A stretch of DNA of 35,678 nt from JBMNOZ01 sp050943335. GTDB taxonomy: Bacteria; Bacillota; Desulfitobacteriia; Desulfitobacteriales; Syntrophobotulaceae. The notes under the pieces are model-generated. The model did no database searches and had not been told where the DNA came from. It worked only from the letters and a program-made list of their open reading frames with translations. The position numbers were made by a program, and so were the translations under genes. Position 1 is the stretch's first letter; every line of letters begins with the position of its first letter. The stretch covers positions 1 to 35,678 of the forward strand of contig JBMNOZ010000021.1 of NCBI GenBank assembly GCA_050943335.1. Reading direction: 5' to 3'. Shown piece by piece: positions 1 to 7,267 of this stretch.

Positions 1-10
1 GGGTTTCTGC

Positions 11-57
11 GGGACTCAAGGGTCAAGATGAACTCGCTTTGCTCGCCCTTGATTCCC
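11..57. repeat. Imperfect inverted repeat (hairpin) at window edge
   Basis: GGGACTCAAGGG (11-22) pairs with CCCTTGATTCCC (46-57) with one mismatch, around a 23-nt loop. No T-run follows, so it is not a standard terminator. It may belong to a structured element or repeat that continues left of the window; its role is unknown. Confidence 0.5.
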
Positions 58-133
58 GATCACAATTAGTCGCTAACCATTACGGATTTTTTTAGATGGT
101 TTTTGCGAACATTACTTGACACTAACGGAAAGT

Positions 134-176
134 AAAAGCAAGTAGGAAAGGCAATCCGCCTTTCCTACTTGCTTTT
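134..176. terminator. Strong bidirectional intrinsic terminator
   Basis: A perfect 19-bp stem (134-152 with 158-176) has a 5-nt loop, AATCC. The arms begin with AAAA and end with TTTT, so it can end transcription from both sides. It lies just past the last gene of the minus-strand symporter operon. Confidence 0.9.
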
Positions 177-229
177 TGAATTATTGGTTATGGAGAATAT
201 TGAAGCTGTTTATTCCAACCTTTCTATGT

Positions 230-400
230 TCAGTAATCTCCGACTTGAGGTTCGGGTTTACCTTTTCTTGTTAGTTCCTGTTCATATTCTTGGCGCCGCT
301 TTTTGCCTAAAGCACTGAGTACAAAATAAGCAATGATATATAAGGCAATGATTCCACAAATACACAGCATCCAATATTTACTGACATCTACACCTTCCAT
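230..400 (-). CDS. Small single-span membrane protein, last gene of symporter operon
   Basis: This 56-residue ORF starts MEGVDVSKYW and ends PQVGDY. Residues about 10-31 form one hydrophobic span (MLCICGIIALYIIAYFVLSA), followed by a basic KKRRQ stretch and a polar, charged tail. That arrangement suggests an N-out, C-in single-pass protein. An AGAAAGGAG ribosome binding site lies 8 nt before the ATG. It directly follows another tiny membrane protein and the sodium:solute symporter, so it may be an accessory of that transporter. I do not recognise a named family with certainty. It is too short for most gene callers' cut-offs but has a good binding site, operon position and plausible membrane topology. 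Confidence 0.65.
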   Translation of the reverse strand: MEGVDVSKYWMLCICGIIALYIIAYFVLSALGKKRRQEYEQELTRKGKPEPQVGDY

Positions 401-415
401 TAGGCCAACTCCTTT

Positions 416-553
416 CTAGTTAGTTTCATCTTCACCGAGTTTAATGCCTTTTACTTTAAAGATAATCAGCATCACAATCCAGCCGATAGCAGCTACAGCC
501 AACGCAAAAATTACGATTTGCAGGAAAAACCCCCAAAAAAGCATATTTAACAT
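416..553 (-). CDS. Tiny membrane protein, probable symporter accessory subunit
   Basis: This 45-residue ORF begins MLNMLFWGFF. It is one long hydrophobic span (about residues 4-32) ending in KVKGIKLGEDETN. Its AAGGAGG binding site overlaps the stop codon of the upstream symporter gene, so the two are almost certainly translated from one message. Small one-span proteins next to SSS-family symporters are known in Clostridia and are sometimes annotated as symporter small accessory protein; I infer that role from position and topology, not from a sequence match. Confidence 0.7.
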   Translation of the reverse strand: MLNMLFWGFFLQIVIFALAVAAIGWIVMLIIFKVKGIKLGEDETN

Positions 554-565
554 AGTTTAGCCTCC

Positions 566-2050
566 TTACTGATTACTACTTTCAACTGATGATGACGAAA
601 GTGGCTGGTGTTTGTAGGTTTTCACAAACGAAGGCTTGCCAGGCATTACAGCCGTTAAAATAGCGCCCAAGACTATAGCTATGGAAATGGTAACATAGGC
701 GTTGATATCGTGGGGCATGCCCAGCGCTTCCGGTAGCGAAGTAAAGGTCCAGAGCATGTTTACAATCCAAGCCACAAGAACGGTAATAACGGCTGCGGGT
801 TCACTACGTTTCCAGAATAATCCGTAAACAAAGAGGAAGAATACCGGGGCTAAGAAAGATGAAATCCAACCTAAAGCAGCCAAAATATTAGGTAGGAAGA
901 TGCCTACAAAAGCCGCACTGAAAGCTAAGACAATAATTAATACTCGGATAAGAATTACTTGTTCTCTTTCTGAAGCATTTGGTTTAAAACGGGGTACATA
1001 GACGTCTTTGGTAAAAACAGTGGCAATACCTAAAGCCACCATGGCATAAGAAGAAACAATGGCGGCCACAAAAGAAGCTAACAGTAATAGAAGAGCCCAA
1101 GGGGGTAGCATTTCGATTAACATTTTAGTTGCTCCTACCTTAGGTCCCAAAGCAGCGATTTCGGGCAAACTTTTGGCGGCCATTCCCATAGCAATAGTAA
1201 AGGCGCCAAAAGTACAGTTGATAATCACCACAATCCAAACCGCTTTTCTGATAGTCCAGGGGCTTTTGGCGGATGCGCAGGTGTGTAACAGGTTTTGGTT
1301 CATACTTTGGGAAAAAACTACTGCAACTGCTAGTGATAAACCAAAGGTCCAGGCTAAGGATGGAATTCCTACGATACTTTGCATAACAGCCGTTTCCGGT
1401 GAACTTTGGAAAAAGTTATTCACAAAATCCCAGCTTCCTCCGGGTAAAGCCAGGCCTAGCAGGATAACTCCCAAAATAACCCCGATAAACATGATAACTG
1501 TATTAACAACGTTCACATAGCCAATTTCTTTTACACCGGCTAATAAAACATAAAGAATACTAACAATTGCGCCTAAGAAAATACCAAGAGCAATACTTTG
1601 ACCGGTAAAAGCATTGAACACAATCCCCAGCCCTTGGGCTTCAAGGGTCATAAATCCCCAGATAACACCACAGGTGGCGGCGCCGACCAAAAGACGCATT
1701 TTCTCGCCAAAAACATGGGAAACCAGTTCTGCCATAGAAGCACATTCGTATTTGCGGACTAAGGGGCCTGTAAATAAGCAGACTACAACCATTAGGACAC
1801 CTTGACCGATAATGAACCAGGCGGCGTGATAGCCCATAATAAAGCCCATTTCCATAAGCCCGAAGACGTGGATCGCACCGAGACCCGTCAAGGCAATAGT
1901 GATACCGACTACTGGTGTGGAAAGTGAGCGTCCGCCTAAAGCAAAGTTATCTTCTTTGATAGCGTGCTTTCGTTCTTGAACTTTAATATAGTACGTGCAA
2001 ATAGCAATAATTACTACAAGATAAAGCACAATAATAAGCAAGCTCTTCAA
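566..2050 (-). CDS. Sodium:solute symporter (SSS family)
   Basis: This 494-residue integral membrane protein has about 13 hydrophobic segments and the SSS layout: an N-terminal span, then a polar loop with DNFALGGRSLSTPVVGITIALTG (about residues 34-56), the usual substrate/sodium site region of the family. The length is typical. SSS proteins import small solutes such as carboxylates, amino acids or sugars with sodium; the substrate cannot be read here. The start is TTG at 2050, preceded by GGGGAG. A sigma-A promoter lies upstream (2192-2221), leaving a roughly 135-nt leader. Two tiny membrane proteins follow in the same operon, which ends at the terminator at 134-176. Confidence 0.9.
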   Translation of the reverse strand: MKSLLIIVLYLVVIIAICTYYIKVQERKHAIKEDNFALGGRSLSTPVVGITIALTGLGAIHVFGLMEMGFIMGYHAAWFIIGQGVLMVVVCLFTGPLVRKYECASMAELVSHVFGEKMRLLVGAATCGVIWGFMTLEAQGLGIVFNAFTGQSIALGIFLGAIVSILYVLLAGVKEIGYVNVVNTVIMFIGVILGVILLGLALPGGSWDFVNNFFQSSPETAVMQSIVGIPSLAWTFGLSLAVAVVFSQSMNQNLLHTCASAKSPWTIRKAVWIVVIINCTFGAFTIAMGMAAKSLPEIAALGPKVGATKMLIEMLPPWALLLLLASFVAAIVSSYAMVALGIATVFTKDVYVPRFKPNASEREQVILIRVLIIVLAFSAAFVGIFLPNILAALGWISSFLAPVFFLFVYGLFWKRSEPAAVITVLVAWIVNMLWTFTSLPEALGMPHDINAYVTISIAIVLGAILTAVMPGKPSFVKTYKHQPLSSSSVESSNQ

Positions 2051-2126
2051 TCTCTCATCTCCCCTTTTAATTTAATAGTGCAGAAACCCTAAATTTTAGT
2101 AAGTAACTTCCTCCTTTCGCAATATT

Positions 2127-2139
2127 TTTACACTGTAAA
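2127..2139. promoter_or_regulatory. Palindrome TTTACA-C-TGTAAA in symporter leader
   Basis: A perfect 6+1+6 inverted repeat sits between the promoter at 2192-2221 and the symporter start at 2050. Its place downstream of the promoter fits a repressor roadblock site. The binding protein is unknown and chance occurrence is possible in this AT-rich DNA. Confidence 0.35.
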
Positions 2140-2191
2140 TTATGGAGCAAAAAAATAAATGATTTTACCTTAATTTTACTTTCCTATCGCA

Positions 2192-2221
2192 AGTATAACA
2201 AGGTTTTAGTATGGATGTCAA
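2192..2221 (-). promoter_or_regulatory. Sigma-A promoter of the symporter operon
   Basis: On the minus strand, TTGACA (2221-2216) is followed after 18 nt by TATACT (2197-2192). It points toward the symporter and leaves a leader of about 135 nt. Confidence 0.75.
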
Positions 2222-2256
2222 TGATGAAATATAGGGTTAGGCCAATAAAAAGTTTA

Positions 2257-2537
2257 TTAAATCTTATTATAAGCCGGTACTGTATATTCATAGAAAGTTT
2301 CACCGGCTGTGCGGTTATGGAAGCCCTCTACATCCACCGGGCAGATCTTCACTTTCAATTCTGGCCCGGTATTGATGGCGTTTTGGCTATTAGCCGATAT
2401 GATTACTAAAAAAAATCTTTAAAATTGGGATTTTGTTTCCAATATACCTGTGGGTTTGAAGAGTATAAAAATATGTAGAGAGCTTCCCGCTGAAATCTGT
2501 TTACGACTGCAAAATCAGCCACCAAGCCTTGTTTAAT
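2257..2537 (-). pseudogene. Frameshifted remnant of an unidentified gene
   Basis: Two minus-strand reading frames join at a run of eight A (2408-2415, T8 on the coding strand). The upstream frame reads GLVADFAVVNRFQREALYIF and ends in NPNFKDFF at a stop (2406-2408). The next frame reads on with VIISANSQNAINTGPELKVK and finishes ETFYEYTVPAYNKI before TAA at 2257. Adding one base to the run would give a continuous protein of about 90 residues. A GTG at 2522 could be its start, but the part upstream is also open back to a TGA at 2538-2540. The composition is protein-like, unlike random AT-rich translation. I do not recognise the family. It is probably the tail of a decayed gene, or a living small gene with a sequencing error. 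Confidence 0.5.
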
Positions 2538-2590
2538 TCAGTTGTTCAGGACTAGGGTTATCAAGGCCTTTTTACAAAAATTACCAAGAA

Positions 2591-3280
2591 TCAATCTGCC
2601 GCAAGCATAATTTTTTCCAGTTCCAAAGGCTCAACTTGTAAGCCGTTTCTATAAGCCCTCATATTTCCCCCGGAGATCTCATCAATTAAGGCAATATGTT
2701 GATCAGAATCGACGCGGCCGAATTCAAACTTTATGTCATATAATTCTAATCCCTTTTTAGCCAGTTCATCCTTAACGATTTTTGCAACTTTCTTAGTCAG
2801 ATCTTTTAAAATATCATATTCCCCTCGGGAAAGGATTCCCAGCATCTCCAGGGTGTCAGCTGTGATCAGGGGGTCATTTCTCTCATCATCTTTTAGAGTC
2901 ACTTCTACTAGAGCGTCCAGCTTTTGGCCCTCTTTCGCATACAGGCCGTAACGGCGGATAAAACTGCCCGCTGCTCGGTAGCGGCAGATAACCTCCAGCC
3001 CTTTCCCGAAAAGAGTAGCTTTTTTAACCGTCATCGTCAATTGTTCGGGATCAGCGGCTATAAAGTGAGTTGGTATTCCCTGATTATTAATTTTTTCAAA
3101 GAAAAATTGGGTTAATAATAAGCCGGCTCTACCGGCCCCCTCTAAAGTAAGCCCAACGGTATTGGCACCTGGATCAAAGACCCCGTTTTCTCCGGTCAAA
3201 TCATCCTTGAATTTTAAGAGATATTTGCCATTTTCTAAATCGAAAACATCTTTTGTTTTTCCCGCGTAAATGAGTTTAAT
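2591..3280 (-). CDS. purC: Phosphoribosylaminoimidazole-succinocarboxamide synthase (SAICAR synthase)
   Basis: PurC joins aspartate to CAIR with ATP in purine synthesis, giving SAICAR. The protein shows the family N-terminus KLIYAGKTKDVF, then FKDDLTGENGVFDPGAN, RYRAAGSFIRRYG and, near the C-terminus, DEISGGNMR. It belongs to the PurC type whose members begin M-x-LIY-x-GKTKDV. In this gene the codon aligned with that methionine is ATT (3280-3278), with AGGAG 8 nt upstream. The in-frame GTG at 3289 overlaps the AGGAG, and the in-frame ATG at 3349 has no binding site and adds 23 residues unlike the family. I place the start at ATT, giving 229 residues. The gene stands alone; other pur genes are not in the window. 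Confidence 0.85.
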   Translation of the reverse strand: MKLIYAGKTKDVFDLENGKYLLKFKDDLTGENGVFDPGANTVGLTLEGAGRAGLLLTQFFFEKINNQGIPTHFIAADPEQLTMTVKKATLFGKGLEVICRYRAAGSFIRRYGLYAKEGQKLDALVEVTLKDDERNDPLITADTLEMLGILSRGEYDILKDLTKKVAKIVKDELAKKGLELYDIKFEFGRVDSDQHIALIDEISGGNMRAYRNGLQVEPLELEKIMLAAD

Positions 3281-3493
3281 GGTAATCACTCCTGAATTTT
3301 TATTGTTGTGTAGTAAGTATGGGGACGTGATTTTTTTTAATAATAGCATTTAGATTATTTTTAGTAAAGCATTAGGGGATTTTGCGAAGGTCAATTTAGA
3401 TAGGAAATCCATATAATAACAGTAATTATTATAGGGTTCTGAATCTAAAAGGTAAGACATATCCTCCATTTTTTGGATTCCCTTAATCCTCCG

Positions 3494-3522
3494 TTGACGC
3501 CTAGAAAAAAATAAAGTAAAAT
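3494..3522 (+). promoter_or_regulatory. Promoter of the tRNA-Thr gene
   Basis: TTGACG (3494-3499), a 17-nt spacer and TAAAAT (3517-3522) place a start of transcription about 20 nt before the tRNA. Confidence 0.7.
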
Positions 3523-3551
3523 GTCTTTTGTTAATTATAATAAGATAATAA

Positions 3552-3626
3552 GCCGATGTGGCTCAGGGGTAGAGCAGCTCACTCGTAATGAGCAGGTCGC
3601 CGGTTCGAATCCGGCCATCGGCTCCA
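3552..3626 (+). tRNA. tRNA-Thr, anticodon CGT
   Basis: A full cloverleaf can be drawn. The acceptor stem is GCCGATG/CATCGGC, the D arm is GCTC/GAGC, the anticodon stem is GCTCA/TGAGC with loop CTCGTAA (anticodon CGT, reading ACG), and the T arm is GCCGG-TTCGAAT-CCGGC. A discriminator T and an encoded CCA (3624-3626) follow. Recombinase remnants lie directly downstream, consistent with the tRNA 3' end having served as an integration target. Confidence 0.97.
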
Positions 3627-3635
3627 AGCTAGAAC

Positions 3636-3684
3636 GCAGTTATTGATACAATTTCTTGTATTGATGACTGCTTTCTTTTATTTT
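3636..3684 (+). terminator. Terminator of the tRNA gene
   Basis: GCAGTTATTGATACAA (3636-3651) pairs with TTGTATTGATGACTGC (3656-3671) over 16 bp, with three G-U pairs and a TTTC loop. A T-rich run, TTTCTTTTATTTT, follows. Confidence 0.8.
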
Positions 3685-3688
3685 GATT

Positions 3689-5265
3689 CTATTTTCTGTC
3701 CGGAATGGGTAGCGAGATCTCGTTGCCGTCTTTGAAACGGAAAAGCATGGTGTTATCGTTCTTCACCGTCACCGTGTCCACAGTAGCCGTCCAGAGCGTG
3801 TTTGTGAACTTGACGGGTAAAATATCATCATCAAAGATGGCAAACATAAAACCGCTCAAGATCGAGCTTTGATGATTCTTTTCTTCGATGGCGGACTCCA
3901 GTTCCTCAAACTCCGCCTGTAAGGCTTCATAGCGTTCTACTTGCGAATCATAACGCTTCTGGTAATCTTCCTGATCAAGAGCACGGGTGGCATTTTCGTT
4001 TACAATCCGCGAGATGATTTTTGCCACCACCTCCATCTCCTGAGAAAGCTCTTTGAGCCTAGTTTCTTCTGCAGAGCAATCGGTCAATTTGTTGCTCAAT
4101 TCCCGGCAGTGGACAAGGAGCTTCTCCTTATCGACAAGAAGCAAGCTCAGTGCTCCGACGAAGGATTCTTGAATTTCCGATTCGTAAAGATGCGGTGTAC
4201 TGCACTTTTCTTCGTTCTTAAATTTATCATTACACTGCCAGACGGTTCGCTTGTATTTTGAGTTGGAATGCCAGACCTTAGAGCCATAGAAGGCGCTACA
4301 ATCGCCACAGATGAGCTTGCACGAGTAAGGTGTACTGTTGCGTAATAGGTCTCCAGGTTTTCTCTTCTGGCGTACTCTGCCTGAACAAGGTCAAATTCCT
4401 CCGGCTCGATGATGGCAGGATGACTGTCTTCTATGTAGTACTGCTGTACTTCGCCTTCGTTCACTTTCTGCTTCTTCGTTAGAAAATCCACTGTATATTT
4501 CTTTTGTAACAGGGCGGAACCCCGATATTTTTCATTTTGTGGCGACCAAGCTGGAATACCATTTTTCTTTGCCTGTTGGCGAGAGGATATTTTCCTCTTC
4601 AAGCCTTCTCGCAATCCCGTAAGGTGTCATGCCTTTCATGAACAAGCTGTAGATATATCGCACGATCTTTGCTTCTTCCGGGACGATTTCAGGTAGGCCG
4701 TTTTCGCCTTTTCTGAAGCCCAGGACGCTCTTGTAGGGCATCATGACCTTGCCGTCGGAGAACTGCTTCCTGATGCCCCAAGTGACGTTCTCCGAGATGA
4801 ACGGCTTTCCTCCTGTGCTAAAGAACTCATCGTGATGAGGAGTTCCCCCTTGGAATCAAGGGTATAGATGTTTTTTTTCTCGAAGTAGACCTCAACCTGC
4901 TTTTCTTTGAGCTTCCTGACATAGGTCAAAGTATCGACTGTGTTTCTGGCAAAACGAGAGACGGACTTGGTAATGATAAGGTCAATCTTGCCGTCAAGAG
5001 CATCGCTTATCATCTCCTGAAAGCCCTCACGCTTCTTTGCGTTTAACCCTGATATACCTTCATCCGTATAGAGACCTGCAAACTCCCAGTCGCTCCTGCG
5101 TTTGATGTAGTTCGTGTAATAGCTGATCTGAGCTTCGTAGCTGTTTAACTGCTCATCGCTGTCTGTGGACACACGGGCATAGGCGGCAACTTTCCGCTTG
5201 CCGATTTTCCCCTTAAGGGAAGTGCCGGGCAGATTGTTGAGCGATTTTACTGGTATCCAATTCAA
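3689..5265 (-). pseudogene. Large serine recombinase, broken by at least three frameshifts
   Basis: The reading frames join into one recombinase of about 520 residues. The N-terminal resolvase domain has AYARVSTDSDEQ (catalytic Ser) and SRFARNTVD. A first frameshift near 4800 separates SSLAQEESRS from SENVTWGIRKQFSDGK. The recombinase domain (VLGFRKGENGLPEIVPEEAK and GIARRLEEENILSP) ends at a second lesion near 4545, where the original sequence before NEKYRGSALLQKK is lost. A third near 4355 precedes a zinc-ribbon segment, CKLICGDC...VWQCNDK...EEKC. The rest is a coiled-coil (about 3900-4110) and a short C-terminal beta region ending in SLPIPDRK. The start is TTG at 5265 with AAAAGGAGG upstream. 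Such enzymes integrate and excise phages and Tn4451-like elements. With these lesions the gene cannot make an active enzyme. Confidence 0.9.
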
Positions 5266-5293
5266 ATCCTCCTTTTGAAGTTTTTCGAGTAAC

Positions 5294-5566
5294 TTGAAAA
5301 ACTATAAAAACTTTAATATAGAGGATTTTCTCACAAGTTTATTGATGTTTCCATACACCGTGTTATTTGACGTTTACAGTGAAGTAATATGCATAAGATG
5401 TTGTAAACGCTGGATATGCGTTAGACCAGAAAGAACATTGCTGAAGGATATTGAATGCCCCAACTGCGGAAAAGGGGCAGTTATAGAAACAGGAGAAGTT
5501 CTTGACGAAGAAGAGGCCGAAAAAGGCCTTTTTATATTTCCCGCCTCTTTGGTATTTCGGGCGTAA
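5294..5566 (+). CDS. Small zinc-ribbon-like hypothetical protein
   Basis: An ORF of up to 90 residues contains CIRCCKRWICVRPERTLLKD followed by IECPNCGKGAVIETGE, that is two Cys pairs (CxxC and CPxC) as in a zinc ribbon, and an acidic stretch DEEEAEK. No convincing ribosome binding site is seen before the TTG at 5294. An ATG at 5344 would give 73 residues, also without a good site. A hairpin AGGCC-GAAAAA-GGCCT followed by TTTT lies inside the last codons (about 5513-5533), so the original 3' end may have been altered. It sits between two recombinase remnants and was probably part of the same mobile element. Function unknown. Confidence 0.4.
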   Translation: MKNYKNFNIEDFLTSLLMFPYTVLFDVYSEVICIRCCKRWICVRPERTLLKDIECPNCGKGAVIETGEVLDEEEAEKGLFIFPASLVFRA

Positions 5567-5623
5567 ACTGAAAAGACATCACCGGACGCGCGACCGGGAT
5601 AAAAAGCGAAGATGAGTCTTTAA

Positions 5624-5836
5624 AACCTCTGTCCATCTTTTCGCAATACGTTTGGTAAAAAATGGATTCTAGCAGGGGGAGATATATTTCGGATTCAAAA
5701 GATACTAGGTCATTCGAGTATAGAGATTGTTAAGGAATATGTAAATATATTCTCAGATGAATTAAAACAAAATTTTGAGAGTTTTAACCCCTTAGAACAG
5801 ATTATAAGAGATCGTAGAGTAATCAAATTAAGGTAA
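5624..5836 (+). pseudogene. C-terminal stump of a tyrosine recombinase (integrase)
   Basis: From 5624 the frame reads FRNTFGKKWILAGGDIF, then RIQKILGHSSIEIVKEYVN and FSDELKQNFESFNPLEQ, ending at TAA 5834-5836. This matches the end of tyrosine integrases: the HxxRHTF motif (here PSFRNTF, first His lost), LGHSS with its conserved His, and the nucleophile Tyr in KEYVN. The N-terminal three quarters, including the first catalytic Arg, are absent and a stop lies just upstream at 5621-5623. It is the remnant of an integrated element whose other parts are lost or rearranged. Residues 5837-5940 after it hold no gene that I can see. Confidence 0.85.
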
Positions 5837-5940
5837 TAACTATAATACCATGAGGAATTTATAAAACTTAAGAGATTACTTCTTATAATGATTTATGTTA
5901 TAAAGGGATTTGTATTTGCCGAAGTGTTCACAAAAGGGAG

Positions 5941-6144
5941 GTGAATGTTTTGGCTGAAGTAGTTACAAGAGTAGTAATGGATAATGGTGAGGAATTTTTA
6001 TTAGAACAGAGCCCGGCAGAAATTATTGACTCCCCAATTTTCAAAACCTATATCGCTGGGGTTATTAGCGGTGGGACCCGTCGCAAAATGGCGGGTTTTT
6101 TGTTTTACCGCAGCGGCACAGGGATAAAGCATCGCCGGCTTTAA
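5941..6144 (+). CDS. Short hypothetical ORF, uncertain
   Basis: The ORF begins GTG at 5941 or, with better spacing from AAAGGGAGGTG, TTG at 5950. The first 40 residues (AEVVTRVVMDNGEEFLLEQS, then PAEIIDSPIFKTYIAG) look like a real small acidic protein. The last part, however, runs through the opposite-strand CDGSH gene, overlapping its 3' end by 80 bp. A stem ACCCGTC/GGCGGGT followed by TTTTTTGTTTT (6076-6106) falls in this overlap and could end plus-strand transcription before the stop codon. I do not recognise a family. It may be a truncated gene whose tail was replaced. Confidence 0.35.
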   Translation: MNVLAEVVTRVVMDNGEEFLLEQSPAEIIDSPIFKTYIAGVISGGTRRKMAGFLFYRSGTGIKHRRL

Positions 6145-6496
6145 GCTGCGTACCGGACTCATCATATAACACGCTTGGCCCCTTGATCAGTATCGGTCCG
6201 TTCTTCAGCAGGCGGACCTCCACTTGGGGTGCCTCACGGTGGGAGTGAAGGGAGCCGGGTCCTTTGCCCAGGTCAGGATCGACCCGGGAACCTTCAGGCA
6301 GGGAATAAAGCAGGGCCCCTGAGGGACAGGTATCGATCAGTTTGATGATTTCTTCCGGCGGGGCGCCGTTAATATCAATCCAGGGCCTGTTCTTTTTGTT
6401 GAAGACCGATGGCAGGATGCGAACGCAATAGCCGGCGTGGATGCACTTCTCTGGCTTCCAGTAGACGATAAGATCCTGATTTCGATAGGTACGCAT
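6065..6496 (-). CDS. 4Fe-4S mono-cluster / CDGSH iron-sulfur protein
   Basis: This 143-residue protein has two Fe-S modules. Residues 1-65 resemble the single-cluster ferredoxin-like domain (Fer4_19 type), with Cys18, Cys24 and Cys57 in CxxxxxC...CPSGAL. Residues about 90-143 form a CDGSH domain with ligands Cys127, Cys129, Cys138 and His142 in CRCGKTKNPPFCDGSH. CDGSH proteins bind a labile 2Fe-2S cluster used in electron or cluster transfer. The protein stops right after SHR, a few residues shorter than usual. GAGAGG precedes the ATG at 6496 at good spacing. The redox partner is not shown by the neighbours. Confidence 0.88.
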   Translation of the reverse strand: MRTYRNQDLIVYWKPEKCIHAGYCVRILPSVFNKKNRPWIDINGAPPEEIIKLIDTCPSGALLYSLPEGSRVDPDLGKGPGSLHSHREAPQVEVRLLKNGPILIKGPSVLYDESGTQLKAGDALSLCRCGKTKNPPFCDGSHR

Positions 6497-6670
6497 TGTA
6501 TTTCCTCTCCGTGTTAACAGCAGTTTATGAGAAACACTATAGCAGAAAGTTGGTTGAATCTGAAGCTTATTCTGCTTAACGCGTATTATATTTTATTGGA
6601 TGTATTACTTTGGTGTTTTTGAGTAAAAATAAAGCGAGCGGCATAAATTTTACAAAGGAGGCTAGTTAAA

Positions 6671-7099
6671 GTGTCTGACACAGAAACAATAGAATCGCTT
6701 AACCAGCTTTTACAGGGGGAATACATGGCGGTCGAGAGTTTCAATAACTTTATATTTAAGTTGGAAGATGAGAATGTGAAGCAAACTTTAAAAGAAGTAC
6801 AAAAACAGCACAGGGAAAACATTGATAAATTAGCGAGCTACATTCAAGATATAGGCGGACAGCCAAACGAAAACCTCGGTATGAAGGGAAAAATGGGAGA
6901 AATCAAACTTAACATGGATTTAGGCTCGGATGTGGATACAACTGAAATTATAGAAAAAGTAATAGAAGGCGAGACTCAAGGTGTTAATATGGCTGAAAAA
7001 GTCTTGAGGGGTGACTTGGACGATAGGTCAAGAGATATCGCAGGGGAGATATTACACAAGGACAGAAAGTCCATTGAAAAAATAAAGAGCTTATTATAA
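6671..7099 (+). CDS. Ferritin-like four-helix-bundle protein (DUF2383/PA2169-like)
   Basis: This 142-residue, mostly helical protein begins SDTETIESLNQLLQGEYMAV. It has charged heptads and acidic/His positions (GEYMAVESFNNF, QKQHRENIDKL, EGETQGVNMAEK) spaced as in ferritin-like bundles. Members of this group are small stress- or spore-related proteins of unclear activity; a metal centre is possible. The start is GTG at 6671 with AAAGGAGG upstream. It stands alone and is closed by the terminator at 7114-7137. Confidence 0.7.
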   Translation: MSDTETIESLNQLLQGEYMAVESFNNFIFKLEDENVKQTLKEVQKQHRENIDKLASYIQDIGGQPNENLGMKGKMGEIKLNMDLGSDVDTTEIIEKVIEGETQGVNMAEKVLRGDLDDRSRDIAGEILHKDRKSIEKIKSLL

Positions 7100-7113
7100 A
7101 ACAAATAACATAT

Positions 7114-7137
7114 AAGAGTCTTCGGGCTCTTTTTTTT
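7114..7137 (+). terminator. Intrinsic terminator after the ferritin-like gene
   Basis: AAGAGTC (7114-7120), a stable TTCG tetraloop and GGCTCTT (7125-7131) are followed by a T-run to 7137. Confidence 0.88.
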
Positions 7138-7267
7138 ATGATCAACAATACGGTTTTACAGCAAGCGGTAAATGGGGATTTGGTGATATATTGATTTTTT
7201 CCGTTAGGCGTTGCTATAATTGACAATAATTCTCACAATAGTGATGCCAAAAGAAAGGATGATTGGC

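Noticed and set aside
1059..1520. 153-codon plus-strand ORF
   Set aside because: Shadow of the symporter gene on the other strand; low-complexity composition and no binding site.
2215..2409. Plus-strand ORF of 64 codons
   Set aside because: It is the reverse of the better minus-strand protein segment (2257-2406) and overlaps the symporter promoter; no binding site.
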